From positions 1 to 64,000 of the forward strand of contig JAHHHL010000007.1 in assembly GCA_019359375.1 (NCBI GenBank): a stretch of DNA of 64,000 nucleotides, written 5' to 3'. The translations under genes were made by a program, and so were the position numbers. This DNA is from Lyngbya sp. HA4199-MV5 (GTDB lineage Bacteria; Cyanobacteriota; Cyanobacteriia; Leptolyngbyales; Leptolyngbyaceae). This document shows, one piece after another, positions 27,684-35,086 of the stretch. Within the stretch, counting starts at the first letter, position 1. Every line of letters begins with the position of its first letter. The notes beneath the pieces were generated by a model. The model searched no databases and was not told the origin of the DNA. It saw only the letters and a list, made by a program, of their open reading frames with translations.

Positions 27684-29288
27684 ATGGATACCCAATTTCC
27701 TTGGCTCACAACCGTTACCCTGCTGCCCCTTGCAGCCTCTCTACTCATTCCGGTGTTGCCGGATAAGCAGGGCAAGACGATTCGCTGGTATACCCTTTCG
27801 GTGGCTCTGCTCGACTTCGCGCTGATTGTCTACGCGTTTTGGCAACATTACGACTTCCAGAACTCTGATTTGCAGTTGGTGGAGACGATCGCCTGGGTGC
27901 CTCAACTGGGTTTGAACTGGTCGTTAGCGGTTGATGGCATTTCGATGCCGCTGGTAGTGCTGTCTGCTTTTGTGACAACCCTGGCGATCCTGGCTTCCTG
28001 GAAGGTAACTGAGAAACCCCGCTTGTTCTACTTTCTGATGCTGGCAATGTTCAGCGCTCAGATTGGAGTGTTCTGCGCTCAAGACATCCTCCTGTTCTTC
28101 CTGATGTGGGAGCTAGAGCTGGTTCCAGTCTACATTCTGATTTCCATCTGGGGCGGACAAAAGCGCCTCTATGCTGCGACGAAGTTCATCATCTATACGG
28201 CGATCGGCTCGATCTTCATTCTGGTTGCAGCTCTGGCGATGGCGTTCTACGGCGGTAACGTAACGTTCGACATGCATGAGCTTGGCTTGAAAGATTACTC
28301 GCTCACCTTTGAACTGTTTGTCTACGCCGCTTTGTTGATTGCCTACGGGGTTAAGCTGCCCATCTTCCCGCTACACACCTGGTTGCCCGATGCCCACAGT
28401 GAAGCGTCAGCACCTGTTTCGATGATTCTGGCAGGCGTGTTGCTCAAGATGGGTGGCTATGCCCTCATTCGGATGAACATGGAAATGCTGCCGGATGCCC
28501 ATTTCTACTTCGCTCCGGTGCTGGCAGTGCTGGGTGTGGTGAACATTGTCTACGGCGCGATCGTCTCATTTGCCCAGCGCAACTTGAAACGTCGGATGGC
28601 TTACTCTTCAATCTCCCATATGGGATTTGTGCTGCTGGGTATCGCTTCCTACACGGAAATTGGTCTCAGCGGTGCCGTGCTTCAGATGGTTTCTCACGGG
28701 TTAATTGCGGCTGCCCTGTTCTACCTGTCTGGCATTGCCTACGATCGCACCCACACCTTAGCGCTGGACAAGATGGGTGGTTTGGCAAAATCCATGCCCA
28801 CCGTTTTTGCACTCTTCACGGTTGGTTCGATGGCATCGCTGGCACTGCCCGGTATGAGTGGCTTTGTGAGTGAGTTAGGGGTTTTCCTTGGCTTTGCCAC
28901 CAGCGATTCTTATACCTCTACCTTTAAGGTCGTTGTGGTCTTGCTGTCAGCCGTGGGCTTAATTCTCACGCCAATTTACCTGCTCTCGATGCTGCGAGAA
29001 ATGTTCTACGGTGAAGAAAGCGCTGAATTCAAGGGGACGTTTCTGCTGGATGCTAAGCCCCGTGAAGTCTTCATCACCGCTTGTCTCTTGCTTCCCGTGA
29101 TTGGCATCGGGCTATATCCCAAACTGGTGACGCAGGCATATGATGTGAAGACGGTAGAGATTGCCAGCCATGTGCGATCGGCAACGTCCACCGTAGCGCA
29201 TCAACCACTCGAAGTGTTCTCTCAACTCTCGGAGGCACCTGCGCTGAGTCGTTCTGCAACGCCAGAACTTCTGGGTATTGTCAAATAG
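27684..29288 (+). CDS. ndhD: NAD(P)H-quinone oxidoreductase chain 4 (NdhD1-type)
   Basis: NdhD is a proton-pumping membrane subunit of the thylakoid NDH-1 complex, used in cyclic electron flow and respiration. At 534 residues with about 14 helices it has standard length. [20 protein letters not shown] at the start, [17 protein letters not shown] (conserved Glu), [20 protein letters not shown] (conserved Lys region) and [16 protein letters not shown] match NdhD1-type proteins. It appears to stand alone and ends in a strong terminator. Confidence 0.96.
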   Translation: MDTQFPWLTTVTLLPLAASLLIPVLPDKQGKTIRWYTLSVALLDFALIVYAFWQHYDFQNSDLQLVETIAWVPQLGLNWSLAVDGISMPLVVLSAFVTTLAILASWKVTEKPRLFYFLMLAMFSAQIGVFCAQDILLFFLMWELELVPVYILISIWGGQKRLYAATKFIIYTAIGSIFILVAALAMAFYGGNVTFDMHELGLKDYSLTFELFVYAALLIAYGVKLPIFPLHTWLPDAHSEASAPVSMILAGVLLKMGGYALIRMNMEMLPDAHFYFAPVLAVLGVVNIVYGAIVSFAQRNLKRRMAYSSISHMGFVLLGIASYTEIGLSGAVLQMVSHGLIAAALFYLSGIAYDRTHTLALDKMGGLAKSMPTVFALFTVGSMASLALPGMSGFVSELGVFLGFATSDSYTSTFKVVVVLLSAVGLILTPIYLLSMLREMFYGEESAEFKGTFLLDAKPREVFITACLLLPVIGIGLYPKLVTQAYDVKTVEIASHVRSATSTVAHQPLEVFSQLSEAPALSRSATPELLGIVK

Positions 29289-29334
29289 GGTTGTCTTAGC
29301 AACGTCTGTCTACACAGCGGCGCCAAAGCCAGAG

Positions 29335-29370
29335 AGTCCGTACGATCGATTGGGATCGTGCGGACTTTTT
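29335..29370 (+). terminator. Rho-independent terminator after ndhD
   Basis: AGTCCGTACGATC (29335-29347) pairs with GATCGTGCGGACT (29354-29366) with one G-T pair, a six-base loop and a following T-run. It lies about 46 bases after the ndhD stop. Confidence 0.88.
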
Positions 29371-29434
29371 AGCTGAAGCGGCTTGAGTCGCGGTAATCTG
29401 AAAGCGAGACACTGCATACACACGTTGGAGCTTT

Positions 29435-30490
29435 ATGACTGAGAGTTTGCGTGACCTCCAGACACAGGCTGGTACTGTCTTTGAGGCAACTGAAACAGTG
29501 CCTTTGAGCTTTGGCAACGATGATGCAGCATTACAGGCTGCACGATCGGGTGTGGCAATCTGCGATCGTAGCCACTGGGGACGGCTTGAACTGACTGGAG
29601 CCGATCGCCTCACCTTTTTGCACAACCAGAGCACTAACGACTTTAAACGCCTGAAACCGGGCGAAGGCTGCGATACCGTTTTTGTCACGTCTACCGCGCG
29701 GACGATCGACCTGGCAACGGCTTATGTGCTCGAAGAGTCTGTTTTGGTGCTAGTTTCACCCAACCGCCGCGACTACCTGCTCAAGTGGCTCGATCGCTAC
29801 ATCTTTTTTGGCGATCAGGTCACGTTGACTGATGTGACTGAGCAAACGGCAACGTTTAGCTTGCTTGGCCCTGAAAGTAGTGCGTTACTCAAGCAACTGG
29901 GCATCGAGCTTCCTGCTAAGACTCAGTACGCAAATCATCAACTGGTTGCGTTGGCTGGGCAGTCTGTGCGCGTTGCTGTTGGAAGTGGGTTGGCACTAGA
30001 AGGCTACACGTTGATGGTTGATCGGTCTGCGGCGGCTTCTGTCTGGCAGACGCTAGTAGAGGCAGGTGCAGTGCCACTGGGCGATCGAATCTGGGAGCGC
30101 TTACGCATTGAGCAAGGACGACCCGCACCCGATCGCGAACTGACTGAAGACTACAACCCACTGGAAGCAGGACTGTGGCAAATGCTTTCGTTTGATAAGG
30201 GTTGCTACATCGGGCAGGAGACGATCGCCCGTCTCGATACATACAAAGGCGTAAAACAGCAGCTTTGGGGTATTCGTCTTAAGCACAGTGCTGCACCAGG
30301 AACCCCAATTACTTTAAACGGAGAGAAGATTGGTACGCTGACCAGTTTGACTGAAACAGATCAGGGAGCTTTTGGGCTGGCATACATTCGCACGAAAGCA
30401 GGAGGGGATGGTTTGCACGTAACAGTCGGCGAAACCGAAGGGGATGTGGTAGACGTGCCCTTTACTACGCGCGATCGCGTAAGTGAGTAG
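29435..30490 (+). CDS. YgfZ/GcvT-like folate-binding protein
   Basis: Relatives of the glycine-cleavage T protein that assist Fe-S cluster maintenance using folate. The YgfZ signature is present as FDKGCYIGQETIARL (K-G-C-Y-x-G-Q-E) and the N-terminal RSGVAICDRSHWGRLELTG, FLHNQSTNDF part fits the GcvT N-domain. Length is 351. The catalytic residues of the aminomethyltransferase cannot be confirmed, so a role in Fe-S repair is more likely than in glycine cleavage. Confidence 0.88.
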   Translation: MTESLRDLQTQAGTVFEATETVPLSFGNDDAALQAARSGVAICDRSHWGRLELTGADRLTFLHNQSTNDFKRLKPGEGCDTVFVTSTARTIDLATAYVLEESVLVLVSPNRRDYLLKWLDRYIFFGDQVTLTDVTEQTATFSLLGPESSALLKQLGIELPAKTQYANHQLVALAGQSVRVAVGSGLALEGYTLMVDRSAAASVWQTLVEAGAVPLGDRIWERLRIEQGRPAPDRELTEDYNPLEAGLWQMLSFDKGCYIGQETIARLDTYKGVKQQLWGIRLKHSAAPGTPITLNGEKIGTLTSLTETDQGAFGLAYIRTKAGGDGLHVTVGETEGDVVDVPFTTRDRVSE

Positions 30491-30533
30491 CTTCTTTCTA
30501 AGGATCGTGGATTTAATAAAACCGGATTCTTGC

Positions 30534-30634
30534 GTAGGATGTGTAAAGCCGTTCCGGCATACCAGAAAAGCGCCGCGTAACGCATCGCCTCTGGGTCTTG
30601 TGATGCGTTACGGCTAGTGCCTAACACATCCTAC
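30534..30634. repeat. MITE-like inverted-repeat element
   Basis: GTAGGATGTGT (30534-30544) pairs with ACACATCCTAC (30624-30634), and inside it GTAACGCATC (30577-30586) pairs with GATGCGTTAC (30602-30611). The roughly 100-bp nested palindrome lies between the convergent YgfZ and ferredoxin genes and has no coding content. The words resemble a dispersed cyanobacterial repeat. Confidence 0.75.
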
Positions 30635-30662
30635 AAAAGCCGATCTTATTTAATTCTCATTC

Positions 30663-31034
30663 CTAAAGTTTAGATTTCGGAACTGCGTGGAAATGAGGTG
30701 AAAGCATCGCTCGCACAGGACGACCATTAATCAGATGGCGCTTTACCACTTCTGGCACTTCTTCTGGTCGCACCCCGCAGTACCAGATGTTGTCTGGCAA
30801 GATGCGAACCATGGGTCCGTTGCCGCACTGTCCCATACAGCCCGCTTTGATGACCGACCATCCTGGCACGGGTCTTGCTTGAAACGCCGCCAGCACCGCG
30901 ATCGCTCCCTGTTTGAGACAGGTGCGATTTTGGCAGATGAGAATCTGCTGCATGGCTGGCTCAGCAAACTCTGGAGATACATTCACGGGCGATCGGCTTG
31001 AACGTAAGAATCGGATTGAAAGGAGAGACTGCAT
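30663..31034 (-). CDS. Thioredoxin-like (2Fe-2S) ferredoxin
   Basis: A small electron-transfer protein with a thioredoxin-fold [2Fe-2S] domain. The cluster ligands are ICQNRTCLKQGA (CX4C... type) and KAGCMGQCGNGPMV. The first family-like residues are QQILICQNRTC, so the real start is probably near MQQILIC (30953) or a GTG slightly upstream; the longest frame is listed. The C-terminus VRPEEVPEVVKRHLINGRPV matches NuoE-like ferredoxins. Confidence 0.88.
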   Translation of the reverse strand: MQSLLSIRFLRSSRSPVNVSPEFAEPAMQQILICQNRTCLKQGAIAVLAAFQARPVPGWSVIKAGCMGQCGNGPMVRILPDNIWYCGVRPEEVPEVVKRHLINGRPVRAMLSPHFHAVPKSKL

Positions 31035-31185
31035 CGCTTTTGCCTCACAGTATCCAGTCTAAAAGCTTTTTACGTAACAAAAATCGACTTTTGTAAAGTC
31101 ACTGGACTGTAAGCAATGAGCCAGAATAGGGGATGGTAAAGCTTAGCTGGCGCATTGCGACCATCGCGCCGAGGAGATCAGGAGC

Positions 31186-31914
31186 ATGGCAGAGAACACC
31201 AACCTCTTTTGGTTTGGTTTTTTGATTGAGTTTGTTTTTATCTTGGCGATCGTCAAGCTGGTAGACTTAGGCTCCAATAGCAATGACAAGCTTGGTGCCG
31301 AACGTCATCGCTTGAGGCGAGAGTACGAACGGATGAAGCAGGCGCTAGAGCAAAAGGCAGAACTAGCGCAAGAAAACCTGCGTCTGCAAGCCTTGCAGCA
31401 GCGTACCGAGCAATTGACTCAAGCACGCCCTGATCTTCAACCTGATGCACAGCCACTGGAATTCTTAACGAGTGAGCATCAGCAACGTCAGCAAGCTTTA
31501 CAGCAAGAAAACGATCGCCTCACACAGAAATGCGCCCAGCTTGAGCAGGCATTACAGCAGCAAGAGACAACGCTTACGGCAACGTTCCGCCGCTCACTCT
31601 TTAAGCAGCTTCAAACGCTATTCACGCACCACCCCAGCATTAGTAAAATCATTGAGGCGAAACCAGACTTGCCTGCCAAAAGTTTAACGCCCATGTTTGT
31701 TCCCCTGGAGAATTTGATTCAGAGCTGGGGCTACCACCAAATTGGTACAGCGTGGGAACAAGTGGCTTACGATCCAACCCTGCATCAACCCGATGCTCCC
31801 GATATTGCACCCGGTGAATTGGTCTACGTTCGCTTTGTGGGCTATCGGGATGGGGATACTATTCTCTGCCCTGCCAAAGTGAGCCGCACATTAACCAAGG
31901 CGATCGGTGCCTAA
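31186..31914 (+). CDS. Membrane-anchored coiled-coil protein with GrpE-like C-terminal domain
   Basis: An N-terminal hydrophobic segment (LFWFGFLIEFVFILAIVKLV) is followed by a long coiled coil rich in Gln and Leu (about residues 45-130) and a C-terminal domain. That domain resembles the GrpE beta-wing: WGYHQIGTAWEQVAYDPTLH, PGELVYVRFVGYRDGDTI, LCPAKVSRT (compare FDPxxHEA and GYxxxDRVLRPAKV of GrpE). GrpE is the nucleotide-exchange factor of DnaK. Soluble GrpE has no membrane segment, so this may be a tethered variant. The assignment is by motif only. Confidence 0.6.
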   Translation: MAENTNLFWFGFLIEFVFILAIVKLVDLGSNSNDKLGAERHRLRREYERMKQALEQKAELAQENLRLQALQQRTEQLTQARPDLQPDAQPLEFLTSEHQQRQQALQQENDRLTQKCAQLEQALQQQETTLTATFRRSLFKQLQTLFTHHPSISKIIEAKPDLPAKSLTPMFVPLENLIQSWGYHQIGTAWEQVAYDPTLHQPDAPDIAPGELVYVRFVGYRDGDTILCPAKVSRTLTKAIGA

Positions 31915-31919
31915 GAGCT

Positions 31920-32015
31920 TGAGAAGTAATTAGTTGTTGGTTGTTGGTTGTTAGACTCGTCGCTCGATCGGTACGGCTCACGAAAAACTAACAACTAAAA
32001 ACTAACAACTACTAA
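31920..32015. repeat. TTAGTTGTTGGTTGTTGG / AACTAACAACT inverted repeat tract
   Basis: TAATTAGTTGTTGGTTGTTG and the nearby AAAACTAACAACTAAAAAC run are inverted copies of the same word set around GACTCGTCGCTCGATCGG. A close relative lies at 56450-56630, which shares the middle segment. Confidence 0.7.
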
Positions 32016-32394
32016 AGGATCGCTCCAGCAATGCAGCCAAGTCGGTTTTACTGATGCGCCCGGTCACAACCTCTTGCACCAAGGTATACGCTTGCTCATC
32101 GGTCAGCAGCAGTCGATAACCATTGACGCGCAGGAAGGTATCCATCACAGCAAAGGCGGTGCGCTTGTTGCCGTCTAGAAAGGGGTGATTTTTCGCTAGA
32201 TGGTAAAGGTAAGCGGCGGCTTGTTCATAAATTGTTGCATGAAGAAACTCACCGCCAAAGGTTGCTTGCGGTTGCGCTAACGCTGATTCCAGTAGACCTT
32301 CATCTCTGATACCAGCAGTGCCGCCATATTTCTTAAGCTGTCTGGTGTGGATGCTTAGCGTTTCAACCACCGAAAGAAATTTAGGAGTTAGCAA
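32002..32394 (-). CDS. Doc/Fic-family toxin
   Basis: Death-on-curing-type toxins are Fic-fold enzymes that modify elongation factor Tu or other targets. The Fic motif HPFLDGNKRTAFAVM (HPFxxGNKR) is intact, with the family-typical YGGTAGIRDEGLLESALAQP near the N-terminus. Length 130 is normal. The start overlaps the end of the upstream antitoxin gene by 14 bases, the usual arrangement of a toxin-antitoxin operon. Confidence 0.9.
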   Translation of the reverse strand: MLTPKFLSVVETLSIHTRQLKKYGGTAGIRDEGLLESALAQPQATFGGEFLHATIYEQAAAYLYHLAKNHPFLDGNKRTAFAVMDTFLRVNGYRLLLTDEQAYTLVQEVVTGRISKTDLAALLERSFSSC

Positions 32395-32575
32395 GACGAC
32401 GGTACACCTCTTCTCGTTCTCGCTCCGAATCTAAATAGGCTTGCCACACTTCAGGACGAACGGCGGGTGGATTGTCTGCTGGTGCTTCTAGGGAATGGAT
32501 AAACGTCAGCACATCCGAGAGCTTTGGTTCGGGTAGCTGGTCGAGGGCTTGAATGATCTGTTCTTTGGTGGTCAT
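32381..32575 (-). CDS. Antitoxin of the Doc-type pair (DUF2281-like)
   Basis: A 64-residue acidic protein directly upstream of the Doc toxin and overlapping it. TTKEQIIQALDQLPEPKLSDVLTFIHSLE resembles the N-terminus of DUF2281-type antitoxins, and the C-terminus (VWQAYLDSEREREEVYRRLA) is helical and charged as expected for a toxin-binding tail. No clear DNA-binding domain is seen; assignment rests on the operon. Confidence 0.75.
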   Translation of the reverse strand: MTTKEQIIQALDQLPEPKLSDVLTFIHSLEAPADNPPAVRPEVWQAYLDSEREREEVYRRLANS

Positions 32576-32669
32576 CGTTCTTCACAGCACTATGTCTAGC
32601 TTACTCTGAGTTTAGTTTGAACCACGCTACAAACCATATTTTTAAGAAGGCAGAAGGGTTGAAGCTGCC

Positions 32670-33401
32670 TCAGAGAACGGCTTCTAGCGGCACATCCAGC
32701 ACGGGAAACTGTGCCCAATTGGCAGCATCAAAGTGCCACCATTCTGTCTGCAAGGGTGCGAACCCACGCTTTACCATTGCCTCTTTCAAGCGCTGACGAT
32801 TTCGTTTGGCGATCGGGCTAGCGCCGTCATAGTCTATATCAGCTTGCTCGGTAAAGTCATCGAACGCTGTGGGCATGGTGAGTTCCTTGCCCAGCTGATC
32901 GACCAGCGTGACATCGACCGCAGACCCACGATTATGCCGTGAACCAGTGGCGGGATTAGCCACGAAGCGATTGTCTGGAACCAGCTTCCACATTTGTTTC
33001 TGTACAGACAGCGGACGGTAGCAATCATAGACCTTTAGCCCCAGCCCTTCAGCTTCAAGATCTGACTGCACTTGCGAAAGCTGTTCTGCGGCGATCGCCC
33101 TCAGCAAGCAGCGCGACTGTTTGTAGAGTGTCCGACGCATGAAATTATTGGTGGTCGCATAGCGCATATCGAGGTGAATCCGGGTATTGATCCCGTGCAG
33201 ATCCACAAGCTGTGACTGATTGGCTCGTTTCCGGGGCGATGCGGTAAAAGTTGCCGTTGGTCGAGGCGATGTTACGGTGGGGCTGGATGTAGCGCTTGAG
33301 TCAGCAGCACCTGGTGAATAGCTCTGACAGGCGATCGCGAGCGATAGAAGCGCGATCGCGGTAAATTTAAGCCAGTAGTGAATTTTGTTTAGAGGTTTCA
33401 C
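32670..33401 (-). CDS. VanX-type D-alanyl-D-alanine dipeptidase lipoprotein (M15D)
   Basis: The enzyme cleaves D-Ala-D-Ala dipeptide, probably for cell-wall recycling. An N-terminal signal ends with the lipobox LAIAC at about residue 25, so it is likely an envelope lipoprotein. The zinc motifs SRHNRGSAVDVTL (SxHxxGxAxD) and EWWHFD (ExxH) are intact. A Thr/Ser/Pro linker lies between lipobox and domain. Relatives in other bacteria give vancomycin resistance; here no van cluster is near. Confidence 0.92.
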   Translation of the reverse strand: MKPLNKIHYWLKFTAIALLSLAIACQSYSPGAADSSATSSPTVTSPRPTATFTASPRKRANQSQLVDLHGINTRIHLDMRYATTNNFMRRTLYKQSRCLLRAIAAEQLSQVQSDLEAEGLGLKVYDCYRPLSVQKQMWKLVPDNRFVANPATGSRHNRGSAVDVTLVDQLGKELTMPTAFDDFTEQADIDYDGASPIAKRNRQRLKEAMVKRGFAPLQTEWWHFDAANWAQFPVLDVPLEAVL

Positions 33402-33507
33402 TTAGTTAATTCTCATGTGTAAGCGATAACACTCAGTGTTCCCGTGATGTGCAGTTCGCTGACCAAAAAATCGTCGCCCCTTTAGAATAGAAATCTGCCC
33501 TTCCAAA

Positions 33508-35031
33508 ATGGAAGTCCTGACGAATCAACTCGTTCCACGATCGCAGCCGAGGCTACCCATGATTGCAACTCCGCTTCTTCGCTCTAGAGAATTGCCAACA
33601 TTAGACTACACATCGACGCGCGATCGCTTTGATGCGACCTGGGAATCTCCCTTATCGACCTTATTGGGGTTAGGACGTGCAGCCGGTGCAGACTTCGTTG
33701 AGTTCTTCTTAGAGCGAGTCAACTATATTAGCTGCCTCGCTGAAGATGACGCAATCACCAGCATTTCGCCACGTCTCTCCACAGGTGCAGGTATCCGCGT
33801 CTTTCGTGGTCAAACAGACTGCTATGTCAGCACCAATGATCTGACCTTTGCTGGTTTGAAGGCTGCTCTGGAAAAAGGATTATCCATTTTGGGCTTGCAG
33901 TTACCATCACCTGGCTCCTACATCCCGGAGATCAACCTGGAACCGCTGCGGGATTATGCCGTCCTACGCGGTAAAGAATCCTGGCTCTCAGAATCTAGCT
34001 CCATGCGTGAAATGGGCGAGGTGCTGTTGGATGCCAACGCCCGGTTGCAGCAAAAAGCGACCCACGTACAATCCCGTCGCGCCGTGTACTTCCGCGATTG
34101 GCAAGAAGTGCTGGTTGCATCGAGTGACGGCACGTTTGCCAGAGACATTCGCCTGACGCAATCGGTAGGTTACAACTTGCTGTGTGCCGATGGTGCGAAC
34201 CGTGCTTCCATTGGCGAACGCGCAGGCAATACCAGCGATCCAAACTTCCTCCGCACCTGGGACTACGCTTCTACTGCTGAAAGTGTGGCTGAGTCTGCTG
34301 GCAGAATGCTCTATGCCGACTATGTGGAATCAGGCACCTATCCGATCGTCATGGCAAATAAATTTGGGGGGGTGATCTTTCACGAAGCCTGCGGGCACCT
34401 GTTGGAAACCACCCAGATTGAGAGACGCACCACTCCATTTATCGATAAGAAGGGCGAAAAGATTGCCCACGAAAATCTCACTGCCTGGGACGAAGGGCTT
34501 TCAACCGATGCCTTTGGCACGATCGACATGGATGATGAAGGGATGCCCGCCCAGCGCACACTTTTGATTGAAAAAGGCGTGCTGAAGAATTTCATTGCCG
34601 ATCGGGCTGGCTCTATTCGTACCGGACATCCCCGCACGGGCAGCGGTCGTCGTCAGGGCTACACCTTTGCGGCAGCATCCCGCATGCGGAACACTTACAT
34701 TGCTCCTGGTGACTTCACCAACGAAGACCTGTTCGCTTCCATTGAAAAAGGGATTTACTGCAAGAAAATGGGTGGCGGCAGTGTGGGGGCGACTGGACAG
34801 TTTAACTTCTCGGTGGATGAAGCCTACCTGATCGAAAACGGTAAAATCACTAAACCTTTGAAAGGTGCAACGCTGATTGGTGAGGCCAAGGAAATCATGA
34901 ACAAAATTTCTATGTGTTCCAACGATCTTGACCTTGCAGCAGGCTTCTGTGGCTCAGTCAGCGGTAGCGTTTACGTCACCGTGGGGCAACCTCACATCAA
35001 AGTCGATTCTATCACCGTTGGCGGACGGTAG
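33508..35031 (+). CDS. tldD: TldD-family metalloprotease subunit
   Basis: TldD and TldE together form a protease that processes small peptides. The metal motif [11 protein letters not shown] (HExxxH type) and the TldD-type C-terminus ([21 protein letters not shown]) are present. Length 507 is close to the family norm; M at 33562 (MIATPLLR) is a possible later start. No tldE homologue is adjacent: the next gene is convergent pilQ. Confidence 0.93.
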   Translation: MEVLTNQLVPRSQPRLPMIATPLLRSRELPTLDYTSTRDRFDATWESPLSTLLGLGRAAGADFVEFFLERVNYISCLAEDDAITSISPRLSTGAGIRVFRGQTDCYVSTNDLTFAGLKAALEKGLSILGLQLPSPGSYIPEINLEPLRDYAVLRGKESWLSESSSMREMGEVLLDANARLQQKATHVQSRRAVYFRDWQEVLVASSDGTFARDIRLTQSVGYNLLCADGANRASIGERAGNTSDPNFLRTWDYASTAESVAESAGRMLYADYVESGTYPIVMANKFGGVIFHEACGHLLETTQIERRTTPFIDKKGEKIAHENLTAWDEGLSTDAFGTIDMDDEGMPAQRTLLIEKGVLKNFIADRAGSIRTGHPRTGSGRRQGYTFAAASRMRNTYIAPGDFTNEDLFASIEKGIYCKKMGGGSVGATGQFNFSVDEAYLIENGKITKPLKGATLIGEAKEIMNKISMCSNDLDLAAGFCGSVSGSVYVTVGQPHIKVDSITVGGR

Positions 35032-35086
35032 GGGAAAGGATAACGCTAAAAAATGAGCATCTCGTTGAGCAGCAAGCTTTTCCCTA

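Noticed and set aside
27473-27766. GTG-started frame of 97 codons ahead of ndhD
   Set aside because: It runs into ndhD in another frame, has no family features and no clear ribosome site.
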